Counted from the first letter of the stretch, positions 29,123 through 39,168 are shown. The stretch: 64,000 nt of DNA from Clostridium tepidiprofundi DSM 19306 (GCF_001594005.1 NZ_LTBA01000008.1:25979-89978), one strand, 5' to 3'. The notes: generated from the letters alone by a model not told the origin. Numbers and translations: made by a program.

Positions 29123-30135
29123 AACAAATCCCTCCTAAAATTGATTTTTCTGATTTCATTAACAAACTCCTGTCTTTCATCAGCATCATCAATTATTCTC
29201 TTAAGTTTTTTAATAAAGAATTCTTCTCCCCAAGGCTGTTTTTCCCAATAATACTGAATTCCAATTTGCCAATATGCTTGGGGAAATTCTATAAAAGCAG
29301 CAATAATAGGAATATCCGATTGGTTTATACTATTAACAGAATTATAATTATTCAATATTTCTAAAGCATTATCGATAGACCATTTTCCATTCTTCATTTT
29401 GCGTATTATAAGACTTGCTAAATCATGAAGATGTGTATCGAGCATACAATAATCAAAATCAATAATATTAATGCTGCCATTACTTTCTATTAATATATTA
29501 TGATTTGCATAGTCATGGTGACAAAAACCTTTTCTTTTCATTTCATTTTTCATTTTTATATAATAATCAGTTTCTAAAATATGTTGTATAGCTCTATTGC
29601 ATCTTTTTATTTCATCATCCATAACTTTTATATATAAATCGTCAAATTCACTTTTAATAGTTTTTTCATTGATTCTTCTTTTAAAATCAAGTATTTCATT
29701 GTATCTAGTTCTAAATGTAGTAATCCATTTTAGCCACCCTACACGTGGTTTCATATATGATGTTACATTAAATCCCTCACTCATTTTGTGAAGTTCAGCC
29801 AATTTCGTTGTCGCTGCAAATAAATCTAAAGGATTATCAAAATTGCACTTTCTCGCATTAACCCATTCTGTTAAATAAGCATTTTTATCATTAAACCTTG
29901 TATATTCATCCCCTTTTATGTTCTTTATGAATTTAGGTATATTCTTAAAACCTTTATTCTGAAGATGTTTCATAGCACTATAAATAAACAAAAAATGCCC
30001 ATATTCATATTTTATTATTTTAAAACAAAATAATTTTTTATCTGCTTCAACTCTATATACATTCTTTATTTTTTCAATATTATATACTGTAATAGAATAA
30101 TTATCTTCAATGAATTTTTTAACCAAATTATCCAC
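29119..30135 (-). CDS. CotS family spore coat protein (copy 3)
   Basis: A 338-residue CotS protein with catalytic loop FCHHDYANHNI near 208 and metal motif IIDFDYC near 226. I prefer the GTG at 30135, with TTGGAG six bases upstream, since its length then matches the other copies; the frame is open back to a GTG at 30204 with no ribosome site. It leads a four-gene run (this gene, the charged coiled coil, the pseudokinase, copy 2) and is divergent from a GT4 gene, mirroring the copy 1 pair. Confidence 0.88.
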   Translation of the reverse strand: MDNLVKKFIEDNYSITVYNIEKIKNVYRVEADKKLFCFKIIKYEYGHFLFIYSAMKHLQNKGFKNIPKFIKNIKGDEYTRFNDKNAYLTEWVNARKCNFDNPLDLFAATTKLAELHKMSEGFNVTSYMKPRVGWLKWITTFRTRYNEILDFKRRINEKTIKSEFDDLYIKVMDDEIKRCNRAIQHILETDYYIKMKNEMKRKGFCHHDYANHNILIESNGSINIIDFDYCMLDTHLHDLASLIIRKMKNGKWSIDNALEILNNYNSVNSINQSDIPIIAAFIEFPQAYWQIGIQYYWEKQPWGEEFFIKKLKRIIDDADERQEFVNEIRKINFRRDLF

Positions 30136-30275
30136 AACATACTCCAATGTATTACTATACTGTAATATATGAAATAAAAATTTAATTCGTTCTTTACATA
30201 TCACATTTTCTAATTTCCCGTAATATATTAATATATGAATTGCTTTTATTCATCATTATTATAGGAGTGAAGTTA

Positions 30276-31403
30276 ATGAAAATTGCAATTGATGGCAGAG
30301 GAATCAATTGGTATCATGGTACAGGAATAGGCACATATACTGAAAATCTCTTGAAAAATTTAATTAATATAGATAATAAAAATTATTATCATATTTACTG
30401 GTCAGGTAAGAATTATGACGAATACGTAAAAAAAAATACTAAAATAATAATGACATCAAAAAAGGAACATAGATATTTTCAATTAAGTTATTTCCCTGAA
30501 AATTTATCATGTGAAAATATAGATATATATCATGTTCCCCAAAACGGAATAGGACTTCTCCCTTCTATATCATGTAAAAAAATTGTAACAATACATGATT
30601 TAATACCCTATATTATGCCCGAAACAGTAGGCAAAAGTTATCTTTTAAAATTCTTAAAAGAAATGCCCTCCATTATAGTAAATTCTGACGCAATATTAAC
30701 CGTTTCTGAATACTCAAAAAAGGATATTTTAAAATTCTTTCCAGTAGATGAAAATAAAATATTTGTAACTCCATTAGCTGCAAATAGCAATTTCAAACCA
30801 CTTGATAAAGAAAAATGTAAATATTATATTAAACAAAAATATGATATTGATGATCCTTTCATATTATACTTAGGTGGATTTAGCGATAGAAAAAATGTAG
30901 GATTTTTGATAAATGCTTTTTCTAAAGTGTACAAAGATTTAGATAAAGAATATAAGTTGATAATTTTAGGTTCATATAAGGATAACAGTCGTAAGCTAAT
31001 TAAATTGGTAGACAAACTGTGTATGTCAAAAAATATAGTTTTTACTGGATTTATAGAAGATAATGAACTTCCTATTTTTTATAATGCATCAGAAACATTT
31101 GTATATCCTTCACTATACGAGGGATTCGGACTTCCTCCTCTTGAAGCAATGAGTTGTGGTACTCCTGTTATAGCCTCCAATATCACTTCAATACCTGAAG
31201 TAGTTGGAAATGCTGGCATACTTATTAATCCATACGATATATCAAGCCTAATAACAGCATTAGGAAACTTATTGAATGATGAAACTTTAAGAAATGAATT
31301 GAGTAAAAAAGGATATGAAAGGTCTAAAAATTTTTCTTGGAGAAAAACCTCTATGAAGACACTAAAAATTTATACAAAAATTTGCACACAAACCCAAGCA
31401 TAA
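30276..31403 (+). CDS. GT4 family glycosyltransferase (CotSA-like, copy 2)
   Basis: A 375-residue paralogue of the enzyme at 25482: [21 protein letters not shown] start, GGFSDRKN near 205 and [15 protein letters not shown] near 285. I use the ATG at 30276 with AGGAG upstream; a longer frame from 30240 has no ribosome site. Together with cotS copy 3 it forms the second divergent cotS/GT pair. A hairpin downstream at 31489 may end its transcript. Confidence 0.9.
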   Translation: MKIAIDGRGINWYHGTGIGTYTENLLKNLINIDNKNYYHIYWSGKNYDEYVKKNTKIIMTSKKEHRYFQLSYFPENLSCENIDIYHVPQNGIGLLPSISCKKIVTIHDLIPYIMPETVGKSYLLKFLKEMPSIIVNSDAILTVSEYSKKDILKFFPVDENKIFVTPLAANSNFKPLDKEKCKYYIKQKYDIDDPFILYLGGFSDRKNVGFLINAFSKVYKDLDKEYKLIILGSYKDNSRKLIKLVDKLCMSKNIVFTGFIEDNELPIFYNASETFVYPSLYEGFGLPPLEAMSCGTPVIASNITSIPEVVGNAGILINPYDISSLITALGNLLNDETLRNELSKKGYERSKNFSWRKTSMKTLKIYTKICTQTQA

Positions 31404-31404
31404 T

Positions 31405-31485
31405 TAGCGAACTCGTTTTGCTAAAGCAAAACATCGAGGCTTCAATCTCCCACTTATAGAAGTGGGAGTCTTGTAAAATCGATAA
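31405..31485 (+). repeat. IS605-like palindromic remnant
   Basis: GAACTCGTTTTGCTAAAGC, then GGCTTCAAT, a strong hairpin CTCCCACTTATAGAAGTGGGAG and GTCTTGTAAAATCGAT. The first and last blocks match 6336-6456. It starts within two bases of the glycosyltransferase stop. It looks like joined left and right ends of an IS200/IS605-type element with no gene left between. Confidence 0.6.
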
Positions 31486-31488
31486 ACA

Positions 31489-31524
31489 AGCTTCCATATA
31501 CAACTCATATAGAAATGGAAGCTT
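31489..31524 (+). terminator. Hairpin after the glycosyltransferase
   Basis: AAGCTTCCAT and ATGGAAGCTT form a ten-base perfect stem with a 16-base loop, followed by ATTTAA. A weak terminator or part of the remnant next to it. Confidence 0.5.
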
Positions 31525-31585
31525 ATTTAACATAAACATATTATATATAAAGTTATTTCCCAATAACCATTTTTTAATATATTTC

Positions 31586-32062
31586 TTATTTCTGTTCTAA
31601 CTTTAAAGTTTTAACATAGAATCCATATCTCTCATAGAATGATATAACCTGCTCATTTCCAGCTGCAACAATAATATGCTTTGTTGCAACATTATTTTCA
31701 TCCATCCAATCAAGTGTTCTTTTCATTAGCATATCCCCTATGCCATATTTTCTATAATTATTTTCAACAAAAATAGATTCTATTTCTCCATACATGTTTT
31801 CATCAACTGTACTTTTAACAATTGAACTTATACAATAACCTATGTAAATATCATTTTCATTATCTTTTGCCAGTATAACTTTGATTTTTCCTCTTAATGC
31901 CTTTTCTTCTAAAAGTCCTCTTCTAAAATCAAAAGTAAATTTTTTGAACCTATCGGAAAAATGAATTGAATTCTCAATATGATGTTTATTCAGTTTTTCC
32001 CACAATGGTTTAACATAGTCCAATAATTCAATTCCACCATAAACAAGCTCTATATTACCCAT
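31586..32062 (-). CDS. GNAT family N-acetyltransferase
   Basis: A 158-residue acetyltransferase. The acetyl-CoA loop reads RKYGIGDMLMKRTLDWM near 115, preceded by the strand EIESIFVENNY, and the C-terminus has the NEQVISFYERYGF motif. Substrate unknown. GGGGGA precedes the ATG. It follows queH by 16 bases and is probably co-transcribed. Confidence 0.88.
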   Translation of the reverse strand: MGNIELVYGGIELLDYVKPLWEKLNKHHIENSIHFSDRFKKFTFDFRRGLLEEKALRGKIKVILAKDNENDIYIGYCISSIVKSTVDENMYGEIESIFVENNYRKYGIGDMLMKRTLDWMDENNVATKHIIVAAGNEQVISFYERYGFYVKTLKLEQK

Positions 32063-32078
32063 ATTTTTCCCCCTAAAT

Positions 32079-32708
32079 TTAATCTAAATCTGGACTTAAA
32101 TTTCTCCTTGAAAATACACATCCACAGTAATCCTGTCTATATAAATTATACTCCTTGCTTAGTTCAATAGAACGCTTATATCCATTTTTTTTCTTAAAAT
32201 CAGAATAAAGAAACTTTATTCCATATTCTTTTTCAAGTTCTTGTCCTATTTCATTTATCTTTTGCGCATTCTTGTGTGGACTAATTGATAGTGTAGTAGT
32301 AAAATAATCAAAACCTCTTTGCTTAGCTAATTCAGCTGCTTTTCTTAATCTCATTTCATAACATTTAAAGCAACGTTCACCACCTTCTCTTACCTTTTCT
32401 AATCCTTTAGCCATATTAAAAAAGTGCTGTGGCTTGTACTCTCCTTCTATAAAACTGACTTTATTTTTCGTATTAAATTTTTTTATAAAATTTTCCTGCT
32501 CATTTACCCTTTTTCTGTATTCCTTCTCTGGATGTATATTAGGATTATAATAATAAACAGTTATATTAAAATATTCTGATAGGTACTCAAGCACATAGCT
32601 ACTGCATGGAGCACAGCAACTATGCAACAACAAATATGGAGTCTTACCTTCATTGATAATCTTTTTTAATTCTTCATCTAAAACTTTTTGATAATTTACC
32701 TTGTTCAC
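32079..32708 (-). CDS. queH: Epoxyqueuosine reductase QueH
   Basis: A 209-residue enzyme of the DUF208/QueH family that performs the last step of queuosine synthesis in tRNA. Conserved Cys motifs are HSCCAPCSS near 24, ERCFKCYEMRL near 100 and YCGC near 195, which hold an iron-sulfur cluster and a second metal. The GTG at 32708 has GGAAGGTG five bases upstream and is my choice; an ATG at 32729 lies before that site. No other queuosine gene is in the window. Confidence 0.92.
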   Translation of the reverse strand: MNKVNYQKVLDEELKKIINEGKTPYLLLHSCCAPCSSYVLEYLSEYFNITVYYYNPNIHPEKEYRKRVNEQENFIKKFNTKNKVSFIEGEYKPQHFFNMAKGLEKVREGGERCFKCYEMRLRKAAELAKQRGFDYFTTTLSISPHKNAQKINEIGQELEKEYGIKFLYSDFKKKNGYKRSIELSKEYNLYRQDYCGCVFSRRNLSPDLD

Positions 32709-32839
32709 TATATCACCTTCCTTTCTCATTATTCATCTTTCAAATCATTTTTTAAGAGTTGATACGCAACTTCACACTATACTATTCTCCATTTATTATT
32801 CTTTGATTTCTAAAAAATTGTAAATCAATTTTCTAGAAA

Positions 32840-33985
32840 TCAATAGTCTCCTCTTCCCATTTTCTTCACCTTAACATTAACATTAACTTTTATTTCTGTT
32901 TTGTTGCGATCTGTTATAATTTCATCCCAGTCAACACCCGTATGTCTTCCAAATTTAGCAGCAGCTACACGCCCTAGTTCAAGACAATCAACCTTATAAT
33001 CATTTTGCATATTTTTAATAAAATTATAACACATTTTTTCTACATGTTTGCTCATATAAGTTTCAAATTTTTGCATTGTTTCCTTATTGCTTCGTATATC
33101 TTTAAACATCTTATTTTCAACTATTTCTCCATTTAATACTACGTTAATTGTAAAATAATATTTGCCATTTCTTCTTTCACATTTGACATTCCTTTTTGTT
33201 ATAGTATAGTAACTTATATATTTTTTAGAGGATTCTTTTAATGCAAGTATTCCCTTAACTTTGTTTTCCCTTAATATGTTCATAATCCTTGAATCGTTTA
33301 TATCTATTTTTTTTACCATTTTATCTTTTTTGAATAATGCCATTCCAGTAATTTTTAATTTACCATTTTCTAGTTCAATATATGGTAATACTATATTTCT
33401 TCCTTCTGCATCTAACCTCACAAATATATCCATAAGCTTATAATTGTCCGAAAAAAAATTAAATTCCGTAGATGACTCAATCATATCTGCAATGTAATCA
33501 GCTGCACTAGGATATTCAGGCACATTGTAACTTAATATTTCTTTAGTTTCCTCTTTGGTTACTGCAATTAAAGCAGTGTCATTTATATTAGGATTTTTAA
33601 ATACAATATTAACCCAATTTATAATACCAAACCTAGCTAATTTTTCGCTAGATATAATTATCCTCTCATGACCTAATTTAAAATCTTTATTAGACAACAA
33701 CTGTCTGTTTTCCCTCGTACCCGCTATTGTATCACTAACCCCTGTATGAATAAATCTAGTAATCTTTTTATCTGAACCATAATTATATATAGACATAGGC
33801 ACACTAAATTCATCATCACTTATATCATTTCCTATTCCCGATGGAACACCAACTTCTTCAACAGGCAAATAATTTATTCCCGAGTGAAAATACACATATA
33901 ATATGAGAATCACCAAAATAATCATGATATATTTTTTATTTGAAAATTTGTTTTTAAATGAATTGTTAATTCGCTTATTGTTCAT
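32840..33985 (-). CDS. Ger(x)C family germination protein without a lipobox (cluster 2 C subunit)
   Basis: A 381-residue GerAC-like protein that lacks the usual lipobox Cys: residues 18-36 (KYIMIILVILILYVYFH) form a membrane anchor instead. The mature part follows the family plan (GVPSGIGNDIS, EIAIVA-type strands, C-terminal KINVNVKVKKMG). The WDKxEI motif after the Cys is replaced by NYLPVEEVG. It follows the B subunit by about 40 bases. It may be held in the membrane by its helix rather than lipid. Confidence 0.82.
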   Translation of the reverse strand: MNNKRINNSFKNKFSNKKYIMIILVILILYVYFHSGINYLPVEEVGVPSGIGNDISDDEFSVPMSIYNYGSDKKITRFIHTGVSDTIAGTRENRQLLSNKDFKLGHERIIISSEKLARFGIINWVNIVFKNPNINDTALIAVTKEETKEILSYNVPEYPSAADYIADMIESSTEFNFFSDNYKLMDIFVRLDAEGRNIVLPYIELENGKLKITGMALFKKDKMVKKIDINDSRIMNILRENKVKGILALKESSKKYISYYTITKRNVKCERRNGKYYFTINVVLNGEIVENKMFKDIRSNKETMQKFETYMSKHVEKMCYNFIKNMQNDYKVDCLELGRVAAAKFGRHTGVDWDEIITDRNKTEIKVNVNVKVKKMGRGDY

Positions 33986-34027
33986 GATACTTAACCCTCA
34001 ATCTTTAATTTACAATTTCATGTTCTA

Positions 34028-35146
34028 CTATTCTTTGTTTAAAGTTTTTTGATTAATATTGCTCTTTTGATATGCCTTTGATTTAATAAAAATTATTAAT
34101 GCTAATAAAGTAATCAGTAATATATTAAAAATAACAAAACGTGGAACAGCAAAATTTAGAATTTTTTCTCTAAGTATATTATCCTTAAATTTTATAGGTA
34201 AATATAAAAATAATGGATACATTATTAAGCATACTCGCTTTATATCAATACCCGTCATGTTATTTATAATAAAAGCCGATGAAAAGTAATAATTTGACAA
34301 TATTCTTATAATTATCAATATCCATGCAAACATAACCACATATCTAAAATTATTTATAACAGGTATATGTATACTTTCAAAAACCATTATAAACGACCAA
34401 TAGCTTTTAGGTATTATATCTATTCCTAGATAATATATCGTTATAAATATAGTCCATATCCATATCGAACCAGCTATTAATACTGCTCTCAATCCTGCTT
34501 TTTTGACAGTACTAACATCATATAAAGATGAATAAAACAACAATATAGATTCAAACCCTGTATAACAATAACATGTCGATTTTATACCGTTTAATATATC
34601 TATAATACGTGTACCAAAAACAGGTTGCAAATTTAGCGTATCTCCATATTTACATGCCGCCACCGAAAAGATAATAATAAATATTAAAATGTATGAAATC
34701 AATTCACTTATTTTTCCTAAAACCTTTAATCCCTTATATGCGGCATATAAAGCCAAAGTTACACCAACAATACAAATTTTTATAGGAGTTAAAAATGCAA
34801 CAATATACACCTCTAGTATTCTAATAAATTCTGAAGCTATTGTTGATGTATACAAAACAAACTGCAACATAAATATTATATTTAAAATATTACCTATTAT
34901 ATTTCCAAAATATCTTCTGCTCAATGTCAATATATTTTCTTTTGGGTGCTTCTTTGCAATATAACTGCTTATTAAAACAACATATAATGGATATATTAAT
35001 GCAACAATACCCGAAATCCATGCATCTTGACCTGCCTCCTTCACTACAACATTTGGTAATCTTAAAAATCCAGGTCCAAGAGTAAATCCAGTAAGCAAAA
35101 ATGTTAATTGATTTGTAGACAAAAGACTTTTTTTATCATTATTCAT
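34028..35146 (-). CDS. GerAB-type spore germination permease (cluster 2 B subunit)
   Basis: A 372-residue polytopic membrane protein with about ten helices, start region TNQLTFLLTGFTLGPGFLRLP, typical of GerAB. GGAG lies within the end of the A gene, and the two frames overlap by eight bases, indicating translational coupling. It pairs with the A subunit at 35139 and the atypical C subunit at 32840. Confidence 0.88.
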   Translation of the reverse strand: MNNDKKSLLSTNQLTFLLTGFTLGPGFLRLPNVVVKEAGQDAWISGIVALIYPLYVVLISSYIAKKHPKENILTLSRRYFGNIIGNILNIIFMLQFVLYTSTIASEFIRILEVYIVAFLTPIKICIVGVTLALYAAYKGLKVLGKISELISYILIFIIIFSVAACKYGDTLNLQPVFGTRIIDILNGIKSTCYCYTGFESILLFYSSLYDVSTVKKAGLRAVLIAGSIWIWTIFITIYYLGIDIIPKSYWSFIMVFESIHIPVINNFRYVVMFAWILIIIRILSNYYFSSAFIINNMTGIDIKRVCLIMYPLFLYLPIKFKDNILREKILNFAVPRFVIFNILLITLLALIIFIKSKAYQKSNINQKTLNKE

Positions 35147-36623
35147 TTTTCTTACTCCTCATATTCTTTCTAAAATCGCTTTGTCTTACACTATTATTAT
35201 TTGGAATAGCCTGCGGTCTTTTATTCATTTTCCATAGAGGTGCTCTTATGAATATATCCTTCAAATCACTACTTTTAATTGAAAAATACGGTACTCCAAA
35301 ACTTTCTAATGAACATAAATGAATTATAATAAAAAGCCATCCAGCAGCTATTCCTAAAAAACCAAGTGTATCAGCTAAAACTAACATTGGAAATCGTATA
35401 AATCTTATGCTAAGAGACATTTCATAATTTGGTATCAAAAATGTAGCTATAACAGAAATACCCACTATAAGCAAGGTTGTGGGACTTACTATTTTAGACT
35501 GAACTGCCATGTTACCTATGATAATACCTCCAACAATACTCAATGTTGAAGCTATTTTAGGTGGCAATCTAAGCCCACCTTCTCTTAAAAAATCAACAAA
35601 TATCTCCATTGATAATATTTCTAAGAACGGTGTTAAAGCAATTCCCTGTCTTGATTCAATGATAGGATTTATAAACTTAACAGGTATTAATTCAATATTG
35701 TAATTTATAAGAGTCAAATACAATGATGGTAAAGTAATAACTATAAATACAGCAATTAACCTAAGTATGCGCGAAAACGATGCTACTATTGTTCTATCAT
35801 TATAGTCTTCAATCCCCTGAAAAAATTGAACAAAAACTGCTGGAACTGTAAGTGCAAATGGAGTTCCATTTAATATTATTGCAATCCTTCCCTCCATAAT
35901 ATCTGACTTAACTATATCAGGTCTTTCAGTAACATAAATCTGAGGAAATATTGAATAAGCACTATCTTCTATATATTGATCAATCATTCCCGTATCTGTA
36001 ACAGAATCAACATCTATACTTGCTATTCTTTTTCTAACTTCTGTCAATACATCTTTATCGACAATATCATCAATATAGGCAATAACTAAACTTGTCTGAG
36101 ATCGCCTTCCAACTTTAAAATTTTCTATAGTCAAATTTTTATCCTTTATTTTTCTTCTAAGTATGCTTATATTTGTTTCTAAATTTTCAACAAACCCTTC
36201 TCTTGAACCCCTTACAGCAGACTCATTTAGTGGGTCAGATATAGCTCTATGTTCACCCCCAGTTGTATCAAGTACAATAAACTCTTCTAAATCACCTATC
36301 AATACAGCTGTTTTACCAGATTTAATTGCCTCAACTACATTGTTGATATTTTCCTCTATTATTGTATTAGACATAGGTATATATCTTTTTGAAACATAGT
36401 CTACAGTATTTTGATCAATAACTAAATTTTCATTAACATGTAACATTAATGGATTCAATATATCTCTATCAATAGTGTCCTTGCTCACTAAACCATTTAT
36501 ATATATAGCAACAGCTTCTATAAGCTCATCTTTACCTATAAAAAATCTTTTAATTATTATGGGACTTCCATTACCAATTTGTTTGACAATAAAATTAATA
36601 TTGTTTTCAAGCTTTATACCCAT
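35139..36623 (-). CDS. GerAA-type germination protein (cluster 2 A subunit)
   Basis: A 494-residue GerA family protein. Conserved: REAVRGSREGFVENL-like segment near 140, FKVGRRSQTSLVIAYIDDIVDKD, TERPDIVKSDIMEGR near 235, and LESFGVPYFSIKSSDLKDIFIRAP-type end (given in part). I use the ATG at 36623 with GGGGA six bases upstream; an ATG at 36629 overlaps it. It is a distant paralogue of the cluster 1 A subunit, so the two operons are probably different receptors, not a recent duplication. Confidence 0.9.
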   Translation of the reverse strand: MGIKLENNINFIVKQIGNGSPIIIKRFFIGKDELIEAVAIYINGLVSKDTIDRDILNPLMLHVNENLVIDQNTVDYVSKRYIPMSNTIIEENINNVVEAIKSGKTAVLIGDLEEFIVLDTTGGEHRAISDPLNESAVRGSREGFVENLETNISILRRKIKDKNLTIENFKVGRRSQTSLVIAYIDDIVDKDVLTEVRKRIASIDVDSVTDTGMIDQYIEDSAYSIFPQIYVTERPDIVKSDIMEGRIAIILNGTPFALTVPAVFVQFFQGIEDYNDRTIVASFSRILRLIAVFIVITLPSLYLTLINYNIELIPVKFINPIIESRQGIALTPFLEILSMEIFVDFLREGGLRLPPKIASTLSIVGGIIIGNMAVQSKIVSPTTLLIVGISVIATFLIPNYEMSLSIRFIRFPMLVLADTLGFLGIAAGWLFIIIHLCSLESFGVPYFSIKSSDLKDIFIRAPLWKMNKRPQAIPNNNSVRQSDFRKNMRSKKNE

Positions 36624-36854
36624 AGTCATTCCCCTATCAACTTAAATACTAGTTCTTATGCTTAATGTAAGCATTTTTATTGTTTTTATACATTCACTAA
36701 ACAATTCATCTTTTAAAACCACTCAAAAAATGTTCCAAAATTCACACTTAGACTGTATACTATTCACTGATTTAATAATTTAGTTTCAATTAATAAGTGT
36801 AAATGATATAATTTTTGTGTAAAATAATAAATATTAATAGACAGGATGGTACTC

Positions 36855-38042
36855 ATGAAAGAAATTAAACTTATTATAAAAAAGGAATTTAAAGATAAAT
36901 ATTTTAGAGGATACCCCTTAATTATGACGGAAGCGATACTTAACCCGCAAGATATTAAAGAAGGTAGAACAGCTATACTTTTCGATCAAAGCAATAGATT
37001 TATTGGTAGAGGTTATTTAGGCAACCAAAATAAAGGATGCGGCTGGATACTCACAAGAGGTAAAAAGGGATTAATAGATTATAAGTTATTCTATAATAAA
37101 ATAAGAAATGCTATTGAAAAAAGAAGAAATTTTTATTTTTCAAAGGACACAAATGCTTTTAGAGTTTTTAATGGCGAAGGAGATGGAATAGGCGGACTTA
37201 CCATAGATTATTTCGACGGATATTATTTAATCAATTGGTATAGTGGAGGTATATATTCTTTTAAAGATTTTATATTAAAAGTTCTCACAACCCTCGTACC
37301 TTATAAAGGAATCTATCAGAAAAAACGTTTCAATTCTGGTGGTAAATATATTGAAGAAGATAGTTTTGTTATGGGCAGAAAAGCTCCTAAACCTCTCATT
37401 ATTAAAGAGAATGGAATTAATTATGCTATATATTTAAACGAAGGTGCAATGGTTGGAATATTTTTAGATCAAAGAAATGTAAGAAAAGCATTAAGAGATA
37501 ATTATTGTAAAAATAAATCTGTGTTAAACACATTTTCTTATACTGGAGCATTTTCTGTTGCGGCAGCATTAGGTGAAGCTTCAAAAACTACTTCGGTAGA
37601 CCTTGCTAGTAGAAGCTTAAATAAAACAATTGAAAATTTTACAATAAATAATATCGATCACACTAAGCATGACATTGTTGTTAAAGATATTTTTGACTAT
37701 TTTACAGAATCTAAAAGGAATAATACTAAGTTTGATGTTATTATTTTAGATCCTCCTAGTTTTGCAACTTCTAAGAAAAGCAAATTTAGTGCAGAAAGTG
37801 ATTATACAAATTTGCTAAAGCAAGCTATTGAAATAACAAATCAAAATGGTCTAATTGTTGCATCAACAAATTGCAGCAGTTTTAATATGAAAAAATTTAA
37901 AGGATTTATTGAAAAAGCATTTAATAGCTTAAATAGAAAATATAATATAATAGAAGAATACAGACTACCCTGCGATTTTGCAGTAATTGACGAATTTCCA
38001 GAAGGCAACTATTTGAAGGTCGTTTTTATACGCCTTGCATAA
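36855..38042 (+). CDS. rlmI: Class I SAM-dependent 23S rRNA methyltransferase (RlmI-like)
   Basis: A 395-residue enzyme with an N-terminal PUA domain (residues 1-75) and a C-terminal Rossmann methyltransferase. SAM motif NTFSYTGAFSVAAALG near 225 and the catalytic motif ILDPPSFA near 300, typical of m5C enzymes of the RlmI/RlmK type. I use the ATG at 36855 with AGGATGG upstream; the ATG at 36846 lies inside that site. It is the only plus-strand gene between the ger operon and glnA. The mosaic repeat R5 begins three bases after its stop. Confidence 0.9.
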   Translation: MKEIKLIIKKEFKDKYFRGYPLIMTEAILNPQDIKEGRTAILFDQSNRFIGRGYLGNQNKGCGWILTRGKKGLIDYKLFYNKIRNAIEKRRNFYFSKDTNAFRVFNGEGDGIGGLTIDYFDGYYLINWYSGGIYSFKDFILKVLTTLVPYKGIYQKKRFNSGGKYIEEDSFVMGRKAPKPLIIKENGINYAIYLNEGAMVGIFLDQRNVRKALRDNYCKNKSVLNTFSYTGAFSVAAALGEASKTTSVDLASRSLNKTIENFTINNIDHTKHDIVVKDIFDYFTESKRNNTKFDVIILDPPSFATSKKSKFSAESDYTNLLKQAIEITNQNGLIVASTNCSSFNMKKFKGFIEKAFNSLNRKYNIIEEYRLPCDFAVIDEFPEGNYLKVVFIRLA

Positions 38043-38044
38043 GA

Positions 38045-38500
38045 AGAAACCAGGGATTAGAGACTAGAAATGAAGCAAGTTTGCCAGGGTGCTAGAGGGC
38101 TAGTACAGATTAACAACTTGATTGTTATATATTTAAATCACCAAATGTTTTTATATACATTTAGGAAATCGTGTAACGATTTCAACATTAACTGGTAACT
38201 AGCCACCTGGAAAACTAGCAATCTTATATTAGTTTTCATCAAAGTCACAATCTGCTTTGGTGATTGGCGATTGGCGATTAGTGACTTTGTTTTAATCCCC
38301 AGTCTCCGGTACAAATTTGTGACTTGAGAACCAGCATCTTATTGGGTGCTAGGATAAAGCAAGTTTGACGACTGGACTGCCAGTACAGATTTGCAACTTG
38401 AAAACCAGTATCTGTTTATAGATTCTAGGTACTAGAATGAAAGAACATGGGCTAGAAAATAATGCTAGTTTGCTAGTCGGTCAGAGGACTAGGCGGCTAG
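38045..38500 (-). repeat. Mosaic repeat family, site R5 (inverted)
   Basis: About 455 bp without a gene. Read on the minus strand it follows the R1/R3 order. The segment 38098-38195 is nearly identical to the reverse complement of 20470-20560, including the hairpin GAAATCGTTACACGATTTC and the ATATAAAAACATTTGGTGA stretch. CTAG-rich words fill the rest, up to the truncated gmhA fragment. Confidence 0.85.
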
Positions 38501-38502
38501 TA

Positions 38503-39006
38503 TTATGAAAACATCTTCATAAGAATAATCATTAGCTATAGCAGTTAGTATTGCTTAATTAAAGGTTAGCACTACAGCAGGAATAGCATTTCTCTCTATT
38601 TTAAGGCTTCCTACAAATTCACTAGCTATATGCATTGCATCACTTGCACTACCACCGTTCTCTATTAGTAAAACGTAGCCTCTATTCCAATAATCAAAAT
38701 CAAATATATAAGATAATTCTGCATTGTTAGATGACTCATTTATATCAAAATTGAGAAAACCTATTGCCTCACTAGTTGTTTTTAATACAACTGTTAACAT
38801 ACCAATAATTCCTCGGTCAAATTTATCAATTCTTTTTTGTATAAATTTTTCTCTCTCAGAAAGTGTTGTATTTTTTATTCCACCTAAGAACATTTGTACA
38901 TTCTCACTTTTGTCCATTTTTAATAATAATTGAGTATCAGAAAGCATAGTTTTTCTTATAATTAAGTTATCAGTTTCAAATGGAAGTAAATTAATTAATT
39001 CTTCAT
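38503..39006 (-). pseudogene. Chimeric pseudogene: truncated GNAT joined to a gmhA fragment
   Basis: The open frame from 38947 encodes a RimJ-type acetyltransferase N-terminal half (EKFIQKRIDKF, FDYWNRGY) that switches without a break to a phosphoheptose isomerase sequence, ENGGSASDAMHIASEFVG, KIERNAIPAVVLT. Aligned to GmhA, the frame then meets a TAA where TTDTS is expected and continues in frame as ILTAIANDYSYEDVF to about 38503, where repeat R5 cuts it. At the 5' end the acetyltransferase frame LPFETDNLIIRKT continues upstream of 38947 but lacks a start; the ATG at 39006, with AAAGGA before it, is out of frame. Neither enzyme can be active. Confidence 0.75.
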
Positions 39007-39113
39007 TATCAACCCGTCCTTTAAAAATATTTTATAAATTTATCTTTATAATTTTCATTTGCACTTTTATATATATAATCAAACAAATTTTCCAGTATAT
39101 ATTTTAGTTCTTT

Positions 39114-39148
39114 AAAAAAGCTGTTGACAAATTAAGTTTGTCAACAGC
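39114..39148 (-). terminator. Rho-independent terminator of the radical SAM gene
   Basis: On the minus strand GCTGTTGACAAA, short loop, TTTGTCAACAGC and six T. The stem shares CTGTTGACA/TGTCAACAG with the rho terminator. Confidence 0.85.
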
Positions 39149-39168
39149 CTAAAGATTCCATATCTGGT

